From G965226155 sp965226155 (lineage in GTDB: Bacteria; Pseudomonadota; Gammaproteobacteria; Eutrophobiales; Eutrophobiaceae), in NCBI GenBank assembly GCA_965226155.1, contig OZ245331.1, positions 1,612,001-1,676,000 of the forward strand: a DNA stretch of 64,000 nt. The letters are read 5' to 3'. The position numbers were made by a program, and so were the translations under genes. Numbering within the stretch: position 1 is the stretch's first letter; every line of letters starts with the position of its first letter. Shown in pieces: positions 9,350 to 18,682 of the stretch. The notes beneath the pieces are model-generated. The model was given only the letters and a program-made list of their open reading frames with translations, was not told the DNA's origin and searched no databases.

Positions 9350-9928
9350 ATGAATTTCTGTAGTAAGTGTGGAGCGGAGGTCATATTTAAGGTTCCTGCC
9401 GAAGATAATCGTCCTCGGCATATCTGTATACGTTGTGACACTATCTATTATAGTAATCCGAAGATTGTTACAGGATGCATAGTGGAATGGGAAGGTAAGG
9501 TTCTGTTATGTAAACGTGTCATAGAGCCACGGTACGGGTTATGGACATTGCCTGCGGGCTTTATGGAAGTCGGTGAAACGACGGTCCAGGCGGCATTACG
9601 GGAGACTCAGGAAGAAGCAAATGCCACAGTGGATCTCCTTGATCTCTATCTGGTGATTAACCTGCCGTACGTTGATCAGGTGTACATGATTTACAGGTCG
9701 CGGTTAGCAAAAATGGAATTTTCACCTGGATCAGAAAGCTTGGAAGTAAAACTGTATAAGCAGGAAGAGATACCCTGGGACTCTCTCGCTTTCCCGACTA
9801 TTCGTGAAACATTACAATATTACTTCAGAGATAAGGCTGATGGGAGATTCCTGTTCAGGACAGGTGATATCATTAAGGAAAACAATCAGTTTATATTTCA
9901 CCCTGGCCCAGGTGTGATGGGTGTGTAA
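9350..9928 (+). CDS. Nudix hydrolase with N-terminal zinc ribbon
   Basis: A 192-residue hydrolase of nucleoside diphosphate-linked substrates. The N-terminus is a zinc ribbon with C4/C7 and C26/C29. The Nudix box occupies about residues 69-91 (GFMEVGE ... RETQEEANA), with the usual final glycine replaced by asparagine, a variant seen in this subfamily. The closest known relatives are NudC-like or ADP-ribose-type enzymes, but the substrate cannot be assigned. It sits 5 bp after tesA and ends one base before the stop of the convergent DUF1496-like gene. Confidence 0.9.
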   Translation: MNFCSKCGAEVIFKVPAEDNRPRHICIRCDTIYYSNPKIVTGCIVEWEGKVLLCKRVIEPRYGLWTLPAGFMEVGETTVQAALRETQEEANATVDLLDLYLVINLPYVDQVYMIYRSRLAKMEFSPGSESLEVKLYKQEEIPWDSLAFPTIRETLQYYFRDKADGRFLFRTGDIIKENNQFIFHPGPGVMGV

Positions 9929-10141
9929 TTAATCCTCGGCAACTATCCAGCGTCCAAAGCTACATTCATATTGCTGCCCGCCGGCGGAAATTTTATCACC
10001 TTGTGAGAATTCTGTGTCGTTCCAAAAGCATTGTTGATCAAGCTCAGACATTTGTACCGTTGCTTCATCACTGGTTGGGCCTATAATTTCTGATGTTTTT
10101 TTAGAAGGACCAGCTGTATCAACAGGAATTGCCTCGGCCAT
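9929..10141 (-). CDS. Small DUF1496-like protein
   Basis: A 70-residue protein. The C-terminal half CFWNDTEFSQGD ... YECSFGRWI resembles the DUF1496 pattern (cysteine-tryptophan-asparagine start, YEC, G-W end). No signal peptide is visible, although members of the family are often secreted. A ribosome site (GGAGATCC) precedes the ATG. Function unknown. Confidence 0.6.
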   Translation of the reverse strand: MAEAIPVDTAGPSKKTSEIIGPTSDEATVQMSELDQQCFWNDTEFSQGDKISAGGQQYECSFGRWIVAED

Positions 10142-10327
10142 AATGGATCTCCAGGATTAATGAATTATGAGACCATAATAATCGTTGTGGCGTCGATCTG
10201 CCAGTATTGAAATTGGGATTATTTATCGAGAAACTAGAATATTTCTTGAATTTCGAATTAGGATCGTTATTGTAGCGCCACTAAATTGCCATTTGCCCTG
10301 ATTAATAATGATTTCCGGAGAGAATAA

Positions 10328-11527
10328 TTGATAAATCCATATTCAACAGACGAACTGAAACCTCTTTTTGTCACTGATGATGCAACAAGAAGTGCGTTAA
10401 AACTGGAAGCGGACAGCCTTCCTAAAGTGATAGTTAATTCAGCAGCTGCAGCAAACGCCGTCATGCTCGGTGGTGGTTATTTCACACCACTTAGCGGGTT
10501 TATGAATCTGAATGATGCAGTAAATGTAGCAGAGAAAATGCAAACAACGGATGGGTTATTTTGGCCGGTCCCCGTGCTGAATAGAGTAGATGATATAACA
10601 AAAATTGGTGATGCTAAAAGGATCTCATTACGAGATCCAAATGTGGATGGAAACCCGGTTATTGCCATTCAGGATATTGATTCGATTGAATTGATTTCTG
10701 CCGACCAACAAAGCCTGATTACAGAAAAGGTATTCGGGACAACTGACAAGAACCATCCGGGTGTGGCAGCATTTAGTTCAGACGGCAAGTATGTCATTTC
10801 CGGTCCGATTCAGGTTTTGAATTTCAGTTATTTTGAAATTGATTTTCCTAATACCTTCCGTACTGCTACTCAGATCCGAAAAGCTATTCAGGACAGCGGC
10901 TGGGAAAAAGTTGTGGCATTTCAGACCAGAAACCCCATGCATCGTGCGCACGAAGAGCTATGTAAAATGGCTAAAGAAGCCGTAGATGCAGATGGTGTAT
11001 TAATCCATATGTTGCTGGGGAAATTAAAAAAGGGCGACATTCCCGCCGATGTTAGGGACGCAGCGATCAGGAAGATGGTTGAATTATACTTCCCTGAAAA
11101 TACCGTCATGGTTACCGGTTACGGTTTTGATATGCTTTATGCGGGGCCAAGAGAAGCCGTCTTGCATGCCATTTTTAGGCAGAACGTAGGCTGTACCCAC
11201 TTGATAGTCGGTAGAGACCACGCTGGTGTAGGTAATTATTATGGTCCGTTTGATGCTCAGACTATTTTCGAAAAATCTGTCCCAGAAGGTACTCTACAGA
11301 TTGAGATATTTTCTGCCGACCATACCGCTTATTCAACGAAGTTGAATAAAGTGGTGATGATGCGGGATGCACCGGATCATGCCAAAGAGGATTTTGTCAT
11401 GTTATCAGGTACACGGGTGAGAGAGATGCTTGCCGCCGGGCAGGAATTACCGCCTGAATTTGCTCGCCCGGAAGTTGCTCATATCCTCATGGAGCACTAC
11501 CAGAAAGAAGCCAGTAGCACGACCTGA
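10328..11527 (+). CDS. sat: Sulfate adenylyltransferase (ATP sulfurylase)
   Basis: Homo-oligomeric ATP sulfurylase of 399 residues, interconverting ATP plus sulfate with APS plus pyrophosphate. The nucleotide-binding motif QTRNPMHRAH is at residues 199-208 and the second motif GRDHAGVG follows. No APS kinase domain is fused. This stand-alone form differs from the CysDN pair used for assimilation and, in gammaproteobacteria, is typical of sulfur oxidisers working with APS reductase; no apr genes are in the window, so the direction is inferred. The start is a TTG with GGAG seven bases upstream. Confidence 0.94.
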   Translation: MINPYSTDELKPLFVTDDATRSALKLEADSLPKVIVNSAAAANAVMLGGGYFTPLSGFMNLNDAVNVAEKMQTTDGLFWPVPVLNRVDDITKIGDAKRISLRDPNVDGNPVIAIQDIDSIELISADQQSLITEKVFGTTDKNHPGVAAFSSDGKYVISGPIQVLNFSYFEIDFPNTFRTATQIRKAIQDSGWEKVVAFQTRNPMHRAHEELCKMAKEAVDADGVLIHMLLGKLKKGDIPADVRDAAIRKMVELYFPENTVMVTGYGFDMLYAGPREAVLHAIFRQNVGCTHLIVGRDHAGVGNYYGPFDAQTIFEKSVPEGTLQIEIFSADHTAYSTKLNKVVMMRDAPDHAKEDFVMLSGTRVREMLAAGQELPPEFARPEVAHILMEHYQKEASSTT

Positions 11528-11571
11528 GTTTCGGTCACCATTCCACGTTGTTTTTAGTCCTATGGACACGC

Positions 11572-11599
11572 TTGACTAGCAGGCAATTTCTTCTATAAT
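11572..11599 (+). promoter_or_regulatory. Sigma-70 promoter of groESL
   Basis: TTGACT (11572-11577), a 16-bp spacer, and a perfect TATAAT (11594-11599). Transcription should start about 7 bp downstream, inside the CIRCE operator, which is the standard arrangement for HrcA repression. Confidence 0.8.
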
Positions 11600-11602
11600 T
11601 GT

Positions 11603-11629
11603 TTAGCACTCAATTACAGAGAGTGCTAG
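11603..11629 (+). promoter_or_regulatory. CIRCE operator (HrcA binding site)
   Basis: TTAGCACTC, a 9-base spacer, then GAGTGCTAG: an 8-of-9 match to the canonical inverted repeat bound by the heat-shock repressor HrcA. It lies directly after the -10 element and about 60 bp before groS. hrcA itself is not in the window. Confidence 0.95.
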
Positions 11630-11687
11630 CAATTTAAAAAATTATTTAAGAATCAATTAGTTATTTAATTTAGGAGGTTGGTAAACT

Positions 11688-11975
11688 ATGAATATTCGTC
11701 CATTGCATGATCGCGTAGTCGCGAAACGTGTGGAGGAAGATAAAACTTCTCCAGGCGGGATAGTCATCCCGGACAGCGCTGCAGAAAAACCCATACAGGG
11801 TGAAGTCATCGCTGTTGGAAATGGCAAGATATTGGATAACGGTGAAGTCCGTGCCCTAGCTGTCAAAAAAGGCGATAAGATCCTGTTTGGCAAATATTCG
11901 GGCACTGAAGTGAAGATTGATGGAGGCGAACTCCTAGTTCTTCGCGAAGATGACATCATGGGTATTATTGAATAA
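11688..11975 (+). CDS. groS: Co-chaperonin GroES
   Basis: The 95-residue heptameric lid of the GroEL chamber. It starts MNIRPLHDRVVAKR and contains the mobile loop (ETSPGGIVIPDSAAEKP-like region around residues 18-35) and ends ILRE/LREDDIMGIIE-style. A strong AGGAGG ribosome site precedes the ATG. First gene of the CIRCE-controlled operon; groL follows 24 bp later. Confidence 0.98.
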   Translation: MNIRPLHDRVVAKRVEEDKTSPGGIVIPDSAAEKPIQGEVIAVGNGKILDNGEVRALAVKKGDKILFGKYSGTEVKIDGGELLVLREDDIMGIIE

Positions 11976-11999
11976 AGCATTTTTTTGGAGGTACTAGAC

Positions 12000-13655
12000 A
12001 TGGCTGCAAAAGAAGTAAAATTTTCTGACGATGCCCGACACCATATGGTGACAGGCGTTAATATACTGGCCAACGCAGTGAAACAAACGCTTGGTCCCAA
12101 AGGACGTAATGCGGTGCTAGAGAAAAGTTTTGGTGCACCAACAATAACTAAAGATGGTGTTTCAGTCGCTAAAGAAATCGAACTTGAAGATAAGTTTGAA
12201 AATATGGGCGCACAGATGCTGAAGGAAGTTGCATCTAAAACTTCTGACGTCGCTGGTGATGGAACAACAACAGCAACAGTTCTTGCTCAGGCGATTATTC
12301 GTGAAGGCATGAAGGCGGTGACATCAGGGCACAACCCGATGGACGTAAAGCGTGGTATCGATGCAGGTGTTCTAGCAGCGGTAGAAGCCTTACAAAAGCA
12401 ATCTACCCCGTGTGAAGACGCTAAGGCAATAGCCCAAGTTGGGACCATCTCTGCGAATTCCGATGAATCTATTGGTAATCGGATTGCTGAAGCGATGGAC
12501 AAGGTTGGCAAGGAAGGTGTAATAACCGTTGAAGAAGGTTCAAGTCTTGAAGATGAATTAGATATAGTGGAAGGTATGCAATTCGACCGCGGATATTTGT
12601 CTCCCTATTTCATTAACAAGCAAGACACCATGAGCGTGGAACTGGAAGAGCCGTACATCTTGTTACACGACAAGAAGATATCCAATGTTCGTGAGTTATT
12701 GCCTGTGTTAGAAGTTGTTGCAAAATCAGGCAAGCCATTGCTGATCATTGCTGAAGATATAGAGGGTGAGGCCCTTGCTACTTTGGTTGTCAACAATATG
12801 CGAGGCATCGTTAAGGTTGCTGCTGTTAAAGCTCCTGGATTTGGTGACCGTCGTAAGGCCATGCTCGAAGATATTGCCATTCTGACAGGTGGTACAGTGG
12901 TATCAGAAGAAGTTGGCTTGTCGCTCGAAAAGACCGGTTTGGATGACTTGGGCAATGCTAAACGTATTCAGATAACAAAAGAAAACACGACGGTTATCGA
13001 TGGCGCTGGTAAGTCTGATGATATCCAAGGCAGAGTTAAACAGATTCGCCAACAGATTGAAGATTCCACATCGGATTATGACATTGAAAAACTGCAGGAG
13101 CGTGTCGCTAAACTGGCAGGTGGTGTTGCTGTCATCAAGGTTGGTGCGTCTACTGAAGTGGAAATGAAAGAAAAGAAGGCTCGCGTTGAAGATGCATTAC
13201 ACTCAACTCGTGCAGCAGTGGAAGAAGGCGTCGTAGCGGGAGGTGGCGTAGCCCTTATTCGAGTAATAGAGGCAGTCAAAAAGGTAAAGACTAAAAATGA
13301 TGATCAGGGTCTTGGTGTCAAGATTCTAGCTCGCGCCCTCGAGGATCCGTTACGTTGGATAGTTACTAACGCCGGTGATGAGGCCTCTGTCATTTTAAAT
13401 AAAGTGGCGGAAGGTGAAGGCAACTACGGTTATAACGCTCAGACCAGTGAGTTTGGCGATATGATTGCAATGGGTATTCTGGATCCTACCAAGGTGGCCA
13501 GATACGCATTACAAAACGCCGCATCAGTTGCTGGTCTGTTACTTACTACGGAAGTGATGGTAGCTGAAGCACCTAAGAAAGACGAAGCCGGACCTCCTAT
13601 GGGTGGTGACATGGGGGGGGGGGGCGGTATGGGCGGTATGGGTGGTATGATGTAA
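12000..13655 (+). CDS. groL: Chaperonin GroEL
   Basis: A 551-residue ATP-dependent folding chamber subunit. Visible features are KFSDDARHHM at the start, the ATP-binding GPKGRNAVLEK and DGTTTATVLAQ segments, and the C-terminal Gly-Met-rich tail. The ATG at 12000 is preceded by GGAGG nine bases upstream; a TTG five codons earlier is excluded because it overlaps that ribosome site. The tail contains an uninterrupted run of 12 G at 13613-13624, encoding glycines, which is prone to slippage in replication or sequencing. The reading frame is intact as given. Confidence 0.97.
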   Translation: MAAKEVKFSDDARHHMVTGVNILANAVKQTLGPKGRNAVLEKSFGAPTITKDGVSVAKEIELEDKFENMGAQMLKEVASKTSDVAGDGTTTATVLAQAIIREGMKAVTSGHNPMDVKRGIDAGVLAAVEALQKQSTPCEDAKAIAQVGTISANSDESIGNRIAEAMDKVGKEGVITVEEGSSLEDELDIVEGMQFDRGYLSPYFINKQDTMSVELEEPYILLHDKKISNVRELLPVLEVVAKSGKPLLIIAEDIEGEALATLVVNNMRGIVKVAAVKAPGFGDRRKAMLEDIAILTGGTVVSEEVGLSLEKTGLDDLGNAKRIQITKENTTVIDGAGKSDDIQGRVKQIRQQIEDSTSDYDIEKLQERVAKLAGGVAVIKVGASTEVEMKEKKARVEDALHSTRAAVEEGVVAGGGVALIRVIEAVKKVKTKNDDQGLGVKILARALEDPLRWIVTNAGDEASVILNKVAEGEGNYGYNAQTSEFGDMIAMGILDPTKVARYALQNAASVAGLLLTTEVMVAEAPKKDEAGPPMGGDMGGGGGMGGMGGMM

Positions 13656-13682
13656 AAGCCTCTAAGGCCTTTTAGAAGTACT

Positions 13683-13712
13683 AAAAACCCCGCCACAAGG
13701 CGGGGTTTTTTT
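13683..13712 (+). terminator. Rho-independent terminator of groESL
   Basis: Stem CCCCGCC / GGCGGGG (13688-13694 and 13699-13705) with an ACAA loop, preceded by A5 and followed by T7. It lies 27 bp after the groL stop. Confidence 0.95.
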
Positions 13713-13746
13713 GGTCGGTCCTTATCCCATCACATTTATTTAAGCA

Positions 13747-13767
13747 GCCACTCTCAGCGAGTGCTAG
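13747..13767. repeat. CIRCE-like palindrome downstream of groL
   Basis: GCCACTC-TCAGC-GAGTGCTAG: the right arm equals the right half of the CIRCE at 11621-11629, while the left arm keeps only CACTC and the spacer is 5 instead of 9 bases. It lies between the groESL terminator and the next gene pair. It may be a decayed operator or chance. Confidence 0.35.
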
Positions 13768-13869
13768 CTTCACTATTCTATCCCGAGAGTATATGTTGAT
13801 CATCCATTGACATGGCGATTACTGATTGAGTCCATGCCTGCAACTTGAATAACCGATAAGGCGATCACT

Positions 13870-14491
13870 TTGCTAGACAATACTCATGAACCATTGATTA
13901 TGGATATAACTGCCCAAGAGCACTTTCAGGGTGCAGTAGAGAAAGCTGTCTCAAATCAAAAGCTCCAAGTCTGCACAGAAACCACCGCCTATCTGATCAA
14001 TCTTCTGACAAATTATATCCACTCTGAGAGACTGTACGATCAGACACCCGATGGGGTCATGATCAAACCACTAGCCCAAATGTACTTCGATGCATTGGAA
14101 TCACAATTACCGGAAGATAGATTAAATAACCTTAGACGATTGGGTGATGTGGCTTTGTTTATTTCAGGGTTGTTCGCCCAGAGACTTGAATCGCAGTTTA
14201 GTTGATATCGATTATTATATTTCCATGGGCGGTAATGCCTACAGTGTGTTGTCTGATTCTGGTTCAAGATCAAATGCGCAAGATTTAAGAGATGTTTTTT
14301 CTGAATTATCTAGGAAATTTTCAAACATAGTGGACGTATTATCTGAGGTGGCAGAAATTATTAATCTAAATAATTGTACAGATACGATGAGGTTGTATGA
14401 AATTTGGATGCATACAGGAAGTCCGCGAGTTGCAGAAAAACTTAAACTGCAAGGAATAAGCCCCGTTAATATCAAGATCAGGTCTCATTAA
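13870..14491 (+). pseudogene. Conserved-type hypothetical gene split by a frameshift
   Basis: Two overlapping reading frames read as one protein of about 206 residues if one base is removed near 14185-14190. The first frame runs to GLFAQRLES and stops; the shifted frame continues NRSLVDIDYYISMGG to a stop at 14491. The break is inside a continuous helix-rich protein with no domain boundary. The start is uncertain (TTG at 13870, or ATG at 13900). The next gene follows 20 bp later and looks co-transcribed. I do not recognise a function. The lesion is either real decay or a sequencing error; it is not in a long homopolymer. Confidence 0.65.
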
Positions 14492-14511
14492 CAACTGTAT
14501 GGAGTCCTAAC

Positions 14512-15099
14512 ATTCACTTATCTACTTTTCAGGATAATTTGCAAGGGCTATATGAAATTAATAATGGCCTGAATGTCTATGATTACCTGATCACTAACAA
14601 AGAACTAGCATGTAATCTGGAATCCAGTTCAACTAATCAAAACGCAAAAGAAAAATTGCTGGTGCATGAAGATGCAGAGGACCTCAACTTATCTCTTTAT
14701 CTAGACCAAGAGATTATTAATCACATTGAGCAGCATGATCCACTAACTTGTCTTGATCATACCAACGTGAATGAGTTTTGTCTGGCAATGGAAGGGATTA
14801 GTCATTTTGTTTACCTTTCATGGAATGCCATTCATGACCGAGCAGTAACGTTGATGGAAATGGAACTGCAGGCAGAAGTTGATAAATTCATAATGATGAT
14901 GCGGTATCTTGATCAGCAAGGAAACCAGATGGAACCAGGTAGGTTAAGACGAATATTGTTTAGTTCGCCTAGACTTCGAGAGGATCTAGATTATGAACAA
15001 TCCAGACGCTATAGGGACGCTAGTTTGTATGCGGAGAAATACTGCCGGACTCTAGAAGAAAGATTTTGCCACAATATAAACAGCAGTGACTTGTTATAA
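14512..15099 (+). CDS. Hypothetical protein, possible ATT start
   Basis: A mostly helical, acidic protein of about 195 residues without signal peptide or membrane segments; a long C-terminal helical part includes MELQAEVDKFIMMMRYLDQ. No family recognised. The frame lacks any ATG or GTG near the upstream gene. The best ribosome site, GGAG at 14501-14504, is seven bases before an ATT at 14512; the first conventional start is a TTG at 14539 with AGGA only four bases away. The spacing favours ATT, or an ATG mutated to ATT. It forms a pair with the frameshifted gene upstream. Confidence 0.65.
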   Translation: MHLSTFQDNLQGLYEINNGLNVYDYLITNKELACNLESSSTNQNAKEKLLVHEDAEDLNLSLYLDQEIINHIEQHDPLTCLDHTNVNEFCLAMEGISHFVYLSWNAIHDRAVTLMEMELQAEVDKFIMMMRYLDQQGNQMEPGRLRRILFSSPRLREDLDYEQSRRYRDASLYAEKYCRTLEERFCHNINSSDLL

Positions 15100-15158
15100 G
15101 AATTACGTCGGTTTTATAGATTGGGGAAGATGGGTAAATTGAAACACATTGATAGGAG

Positions 15159-16418
15159 TTATTGACGTTTCATTGAATCAAAAAATTCTGCATTATTTTT
15201 TGTAGCTTTTAAGCGTTCAAGCAAAAATTCCATGGCAGCTAGTGGTTCCATAGGATGGAGAAGTTTTCTTAAGATCCATATCTTTTGCAACTCATCTGTA
15301 CCAGCAAGTTTTTCTTCGCGGCGGGTGCCTGATCGGTTGATAAAAATAGCTGGGTATATCCGTTTTTCTGATATTTCTCTATCAAGATGTAACTCCATAT
15401 TACCTGTGCCCTTGAATTCTTCATAAATGACGTCGTCCATCCGTGACCCAGTATCGATCAGGGCAGTGGCGAGAATTGTCAGGCTACCGCCTTCTTCTAT
15501 ATTCCTGGCCGCACCGAAAAACCGCTTTGGTCTTTGCAGTGCATTAGCATCCACGCCACCGGTTAATACCTTGCCTGATGCCGGGACGACAGTATTGTAT
15601 GCTCGAGCCAGGCGGGTAATGGAATCCAGAAGGATAACTACATCTTTTTTATGTTCAGTTAGTCTCTTAGCCCGTGCAATTACCATTTCAGCTACCTGGA
15701 CATGCCTACTGGCTGGCTCATCAAAGGTACTTGAAATTACTTCACCCTTGACCGATCGTGCCATTTCGGTAACTTCTTCCGGCCGCTCATCGATGAGCAG
15801 GACTATCAAATGGCATTCAGGGTGATTATTGGTAATAGAGTGAGCAATGGATTGCAGGATCATGGTTTTTCCTGCTTTTGGTGGAGAGACAATGAGGCCT
15901 CGCTGTCCTTTGCCGATGGGTGCGGCAAGATCGATAATTCTGGGTGTTAGGTCTTCTGTACTGCCGTTACCAATTTCAAGTGTCAGTCTTTCATCTGCGA
16001 ACAGTGGTGTGAGGTTTTCAAAAAGTATTTTATTTTTGGCTTTTTCTGGTGGCTCAAAGTTGATTTCAGCTACCTTGAGCAAGGCAAAATATCTTTCACC
16101 GTCTTTAGGAGGCCTTATCTTGCCGGCGATGTTGTCGCCTGTTCGTAGGTTGAAACGCCGTATCTGGCTAGGTGAAACGTAAATATCATCAGGTCCGGCA
16201 AGGTAGGAGCTATCAGCGGAACGTAAGAACCCGAATCCATCCTGGAGAATTTCGAGTACGCCTGAGCCATGGATATCTTCGCCCTTTTTGGCCTGAGCTT
16301 TAAGAATCTCAAAGATTACGTCCTGTTTACGGGAGCGTGCTAGTCCATCAAGACCAAGTGATTCAGATAGTGTAATTAATTCTGATGCCGGTTGCTGCTT
16401 GAGTTCAGTAAGGTTCAT
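15159..16418 (-). CDS. rho: Transcription termination factor Rho
   Basis: Hexameric RNA helicase of 419 residues that ends untranslated transcripts. An N-terminal SAP-like helical part is followed by an RNA-binding cold-shock domain (GFGFLRSADSSYL around residues 61-73). Walker A is SPPKAGKT at about 178-185 and Walker B is VVILLDSITRLARA. No insertion or extension relative to the usual length. trxA lies upstream on the same strand, a common order in gammaproteobacteria. Confidence 0.97.
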   Translation of the reverse strand: MNLTELKQQPASELITLSESLGLDGLARSRKQDVIFEILKAQAKKGEDIHGSGVLEILQDGFGFLRSADSSYLAGPDDIYVSPSQIRRFNLRTGDNIAGKIRPPKDGERYFALLKVAEINFEPPEKAKNKILFENLTPLFADERLTLEIGNGSTEDLTPRIIDLAAPIGKGQRGLIVSPPKAGKTMILQSIAHSITNNHPECHLIVLLIDERPEEVTEMARSVKGEVISSTFDEPASRHVQVAEMVIARAKRLTEHKKDVVILLDSITRLARAYNTVVPASGKVLTGGVDANALQRPKRFFGAARNIEEGGSLTILATALIDTGSRMDDVIYEEFKGTGNMELHLDREISEKRIYPAIFINRSGTRREEKLAGTDELQKIWILRKLLHPMEPLAAMEFLLERLKATKNNAEFFDSMKRQ

Positions 16419-16576
16419 AACTCCATTGGGAAAGTAGTTTATGTATACGCGTGAAACGCGAAAACGAGTTGGGCCTAGCTAGTTTATTGGGGGATTTCTT
16501 CTACTGACAGGTTGAAATTACCGGCCAAGTTAGCACGGGATTATCACTTCGTCCAGTTTTTTATACTATTTATATA

Positions 16577-16903
16577 CTAAATAATGCTGTCTATAAAGGC
16601 AGATAGTTGTGATTTTGACATAGCACCGACCTTGGTCCCAGCTATCTCGCCATCTTTGAATATCATTAGTGTGGGTATGCCGCGAACCGCATATTTTTGG
16701 GGTGTTTCCTGGTTCTCATCTATGTTGATTTTTGCGATAGTCAATTTTTCCGCATAATCATCTGCAATTTCTTCCAGGATAGGCGCAATCATCTTGCAAG
16801 GGCCGCACCATTCTGCCCAGTAATCAACTAGAACGGGATTGCCTGAGTTTAGGACCTGTTCTTCAAATGTTGAATCAGATAAATGGATTATATTGTGACC
16901 CAT
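16577..16903 (-). CDS. trxA: Thioredoxin
   Basis: A 108-residue cytoplasmic disulfide reductase with the active site WCGPCK (cysteines 33 and 36) and the conserved cis-proline in RGIPTLMIF. It supplies electrons to ribonucleotide reductase, methionine sulfoxide reductase and others. It precedes rho by about 160 bp on the same strand. Confidence 0.97.
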   Translation of the reverse strand: MGHNIIHLSDSTFEEQVLNSGNPVLVDYWAEWCGPCKMIAPILEEIADDYAEKLTIAKINIDENQETPQKYAVRGIPTLMIFKDGEIAGTKVGAMSKSQLSAFIDSII

Positions 16904-17159
16904 TGTTGTAAATACTCCAAAAATTGGAAAAGGTTCACTATTTCATCAGATATCGACGGGTTATTGCAAGCTACTATATGTCCTAAATCCGATTATCCCA
17001 GATATTAATTATGTTTTACCCAAATATACACGTAGCCGATATGATGTTAGTTAGGCCAATTATATTTTTTGTTCGAATCAATAATTGAATGGATACAGCT
17101 TTAATGGCACCGATAATTTCTGTTATGCTTTCCCCTAATCCTGTTTTTCGGAGAATGGC

Positions 17160-17309
17160 ATGAATTCTCGTCCTAACGCCTATTACAAAATACTGACTGG
17201 TTTTATTCTGTTGCTGATAGTGACCGTATCTGGTTGCGGTCAGAAGGGTGATTTGTATATTCTCGATGAGGCAGTGACTATGGCTGAAACGCAGATTTTT
17301 TTCAGCTGA
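17160..17309 (+). CDS. lptM: Small lipoprotein LptM (YifL)
   Basis: A 49-residue lipoprotein upstream of lysA, the classic position of yifL/lptM. A hydrophobic helix ends in the lipobox VSGC with lipidated C26, followed by the family signature CGQKGDLY. LptM supports assembly of the LptD/LptE lipopolysaccharide export machine in E. coli. CGGAG lies about 9 bases before the ATG. The gap to lysA is 4 bp. The tail after the signature is short and not recognisable. Confidence 0.88.
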   Translation: MNSRPNAYYKILTGFILLLIVTVSGCGQKGDLYILDEAVTMAETQIFFS

Positions 17310-17313
17310 TCAC

Positions 17314-18558
17314 ATGCAGGGCTTCCACTACTCTAACGATCGGTTTTGCGCCGAAAGTGTCCCACTCGCGCAGATTGCGGAAGAATTTGGAACGCCTAGC
17401 TACGTATATTCACGACAGCTTATTGAGCAAAATTGGCGTGAATATGATGAGGCATTTGCTGATCGTCCTCATCTGATTTGCTATTCGGTCAAGGCAAACA
17501 GCAATCTGGCAATTCTGAATCTTTTAGCTAGATTGGGTTCGGGGTTCGATGTCGTATCAGGGGGAGAGTTGGAGAGGGTAATTAAGGCTGGAGGCGATCC
17601 GAAGAAAACGGTTTTTTCGGGAATTGGCAAGGGTCGTGATGAAATGAACATGGCGTTGAACGCGGGCATAAAATGTTTCAATGTCGAATCCAATGCTGAG
17701 CTATCGGTACTGGAAAAACAAGCAAGTGAAATGGGAATGGTGGCGCCGGTATCTATCCGGGTGAATCCCGATGTTGATGCAAAGACACATCCTTATATTT
17801 CAACCGGCCTAAAACAGAATAAATTTGGTATTGATATCAACCAATCTGCAGATGTATATCACCTAGCAGCAGAGATGGAACATATCAATATTGTTGGTAT
17901 CGATTGCCACATCGGTTCGCAGATCACTTCCATCGATCCGTATATCGATGCTTGTAACAGGCTAGTTCAGTTAATATCACAGCTGCAATCGGATGGAATA
18001 CCATTACAGCATATCGATATCGGTGGTGGGCTAGGTATCCGTTACAAGGATGAGTCGCCACCAACCCATATTGATCTTATTAGCTCAATCATTGATGTTT
18101 TGGGCAATAGTGATTGTGAAATACTGATCGAGCCCGGACGATCAATTATAGGTAAAGCTGGGGTATTGCTAACTGAAGTGTTGTATTTGAAAAAGACTGA
18201 CGAGAAGAATTTCGCTATTGTTGATGCGGCAATGAACGATCTTATTCGTCCTGTCCTTTATGATGCTTGGCAGGAGATTGTGCCAGTGAGGTTAAACTCA
18301 TCATCAGCTGATATTTATGATGTTGTCGGTCCGGTGTGTGAAAGTGGTGATTTCCTCGGCAAGGATCGCAGTTTGGCAATAGGGCAAGGAGACTTGCTAG
18401 CAGTCTGTGATTCAGGTGCATACAGTTTTGCTATGAGCTCAAATTACAATACCAGGCCTAGAGCTACGGAAATCCTAGTTGATGGCGACGATATGCATAT
18501 CATTCGAACACGGGAGGAAGTTGCTGATCTTTATCGGGGCGAATCTATACTGCCATAA
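17314..18558 (+). CDS. lysA: Diaminopimelate decarboxylase
   Basis: PLP enzyme of 414 residues that makes lysine from meso-diaminopimelate. The PLP lysine lies in CYSVKANSN near residue 57, the glycine-rich phosphate site in DIGGGLGIRYKDE, and the substrate-contacting cysteine of the dimer interface in GPVCESGDFLG. Coupled to lptM by a 4-bp gap. Confidence 0.97.
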   Translation: MQGFHYSNDRFCAESVPLAQIAEEFGTPSYVYSRQLIEQNWREYDEAFADRPHLICYSVKANSNLAILNLLARLGSGFDVVSGGELERVIKAGGDPKKTVFSGIGKGRDEMNMALNAGIKCFNVESNAELSVLEKQASEMGMVAPVSIRVNPDVDAKTHPYISTGLKQNKFGIDINQSADVYHLAAEMEHINIVGIDCHIGSQITSIDPYIDACNRLVQLISQLQSDGIPLQHIDIGGGLGIRYKDESPPTHIDLISSIIDVLGNSDCEILIEPGRSIIGKAGVLLTEVLYLKKTDEKNFAIVDAAMNDLIRPVLYDAWQEIVPVRLNSSSADIYDVVGPVCESGDFLGKDRSLAIGQGDLLAVCDSGAYSFAMSSNYNTRPRATEILVDGDDMHIIRTREEVADLYRGESILP

Positions 18559-18682
18559 TGGGCAGAGATGTAATAAAATAGCGGTCATACCGGGGCAGTG
18601 AAGGGAACATCTACATTAGTATTTAGTGTAAGACTCCAGAATTTCCAAATATAACTAATTGAAAATACTATATATTTGAAAT

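Noticed and set aside
9929..10141. DUF1496-like frame as an antisense shadow
   Set aside because: Rejected as a shadow because it lies outside other genes and has a ribosome site; kept as a gene.
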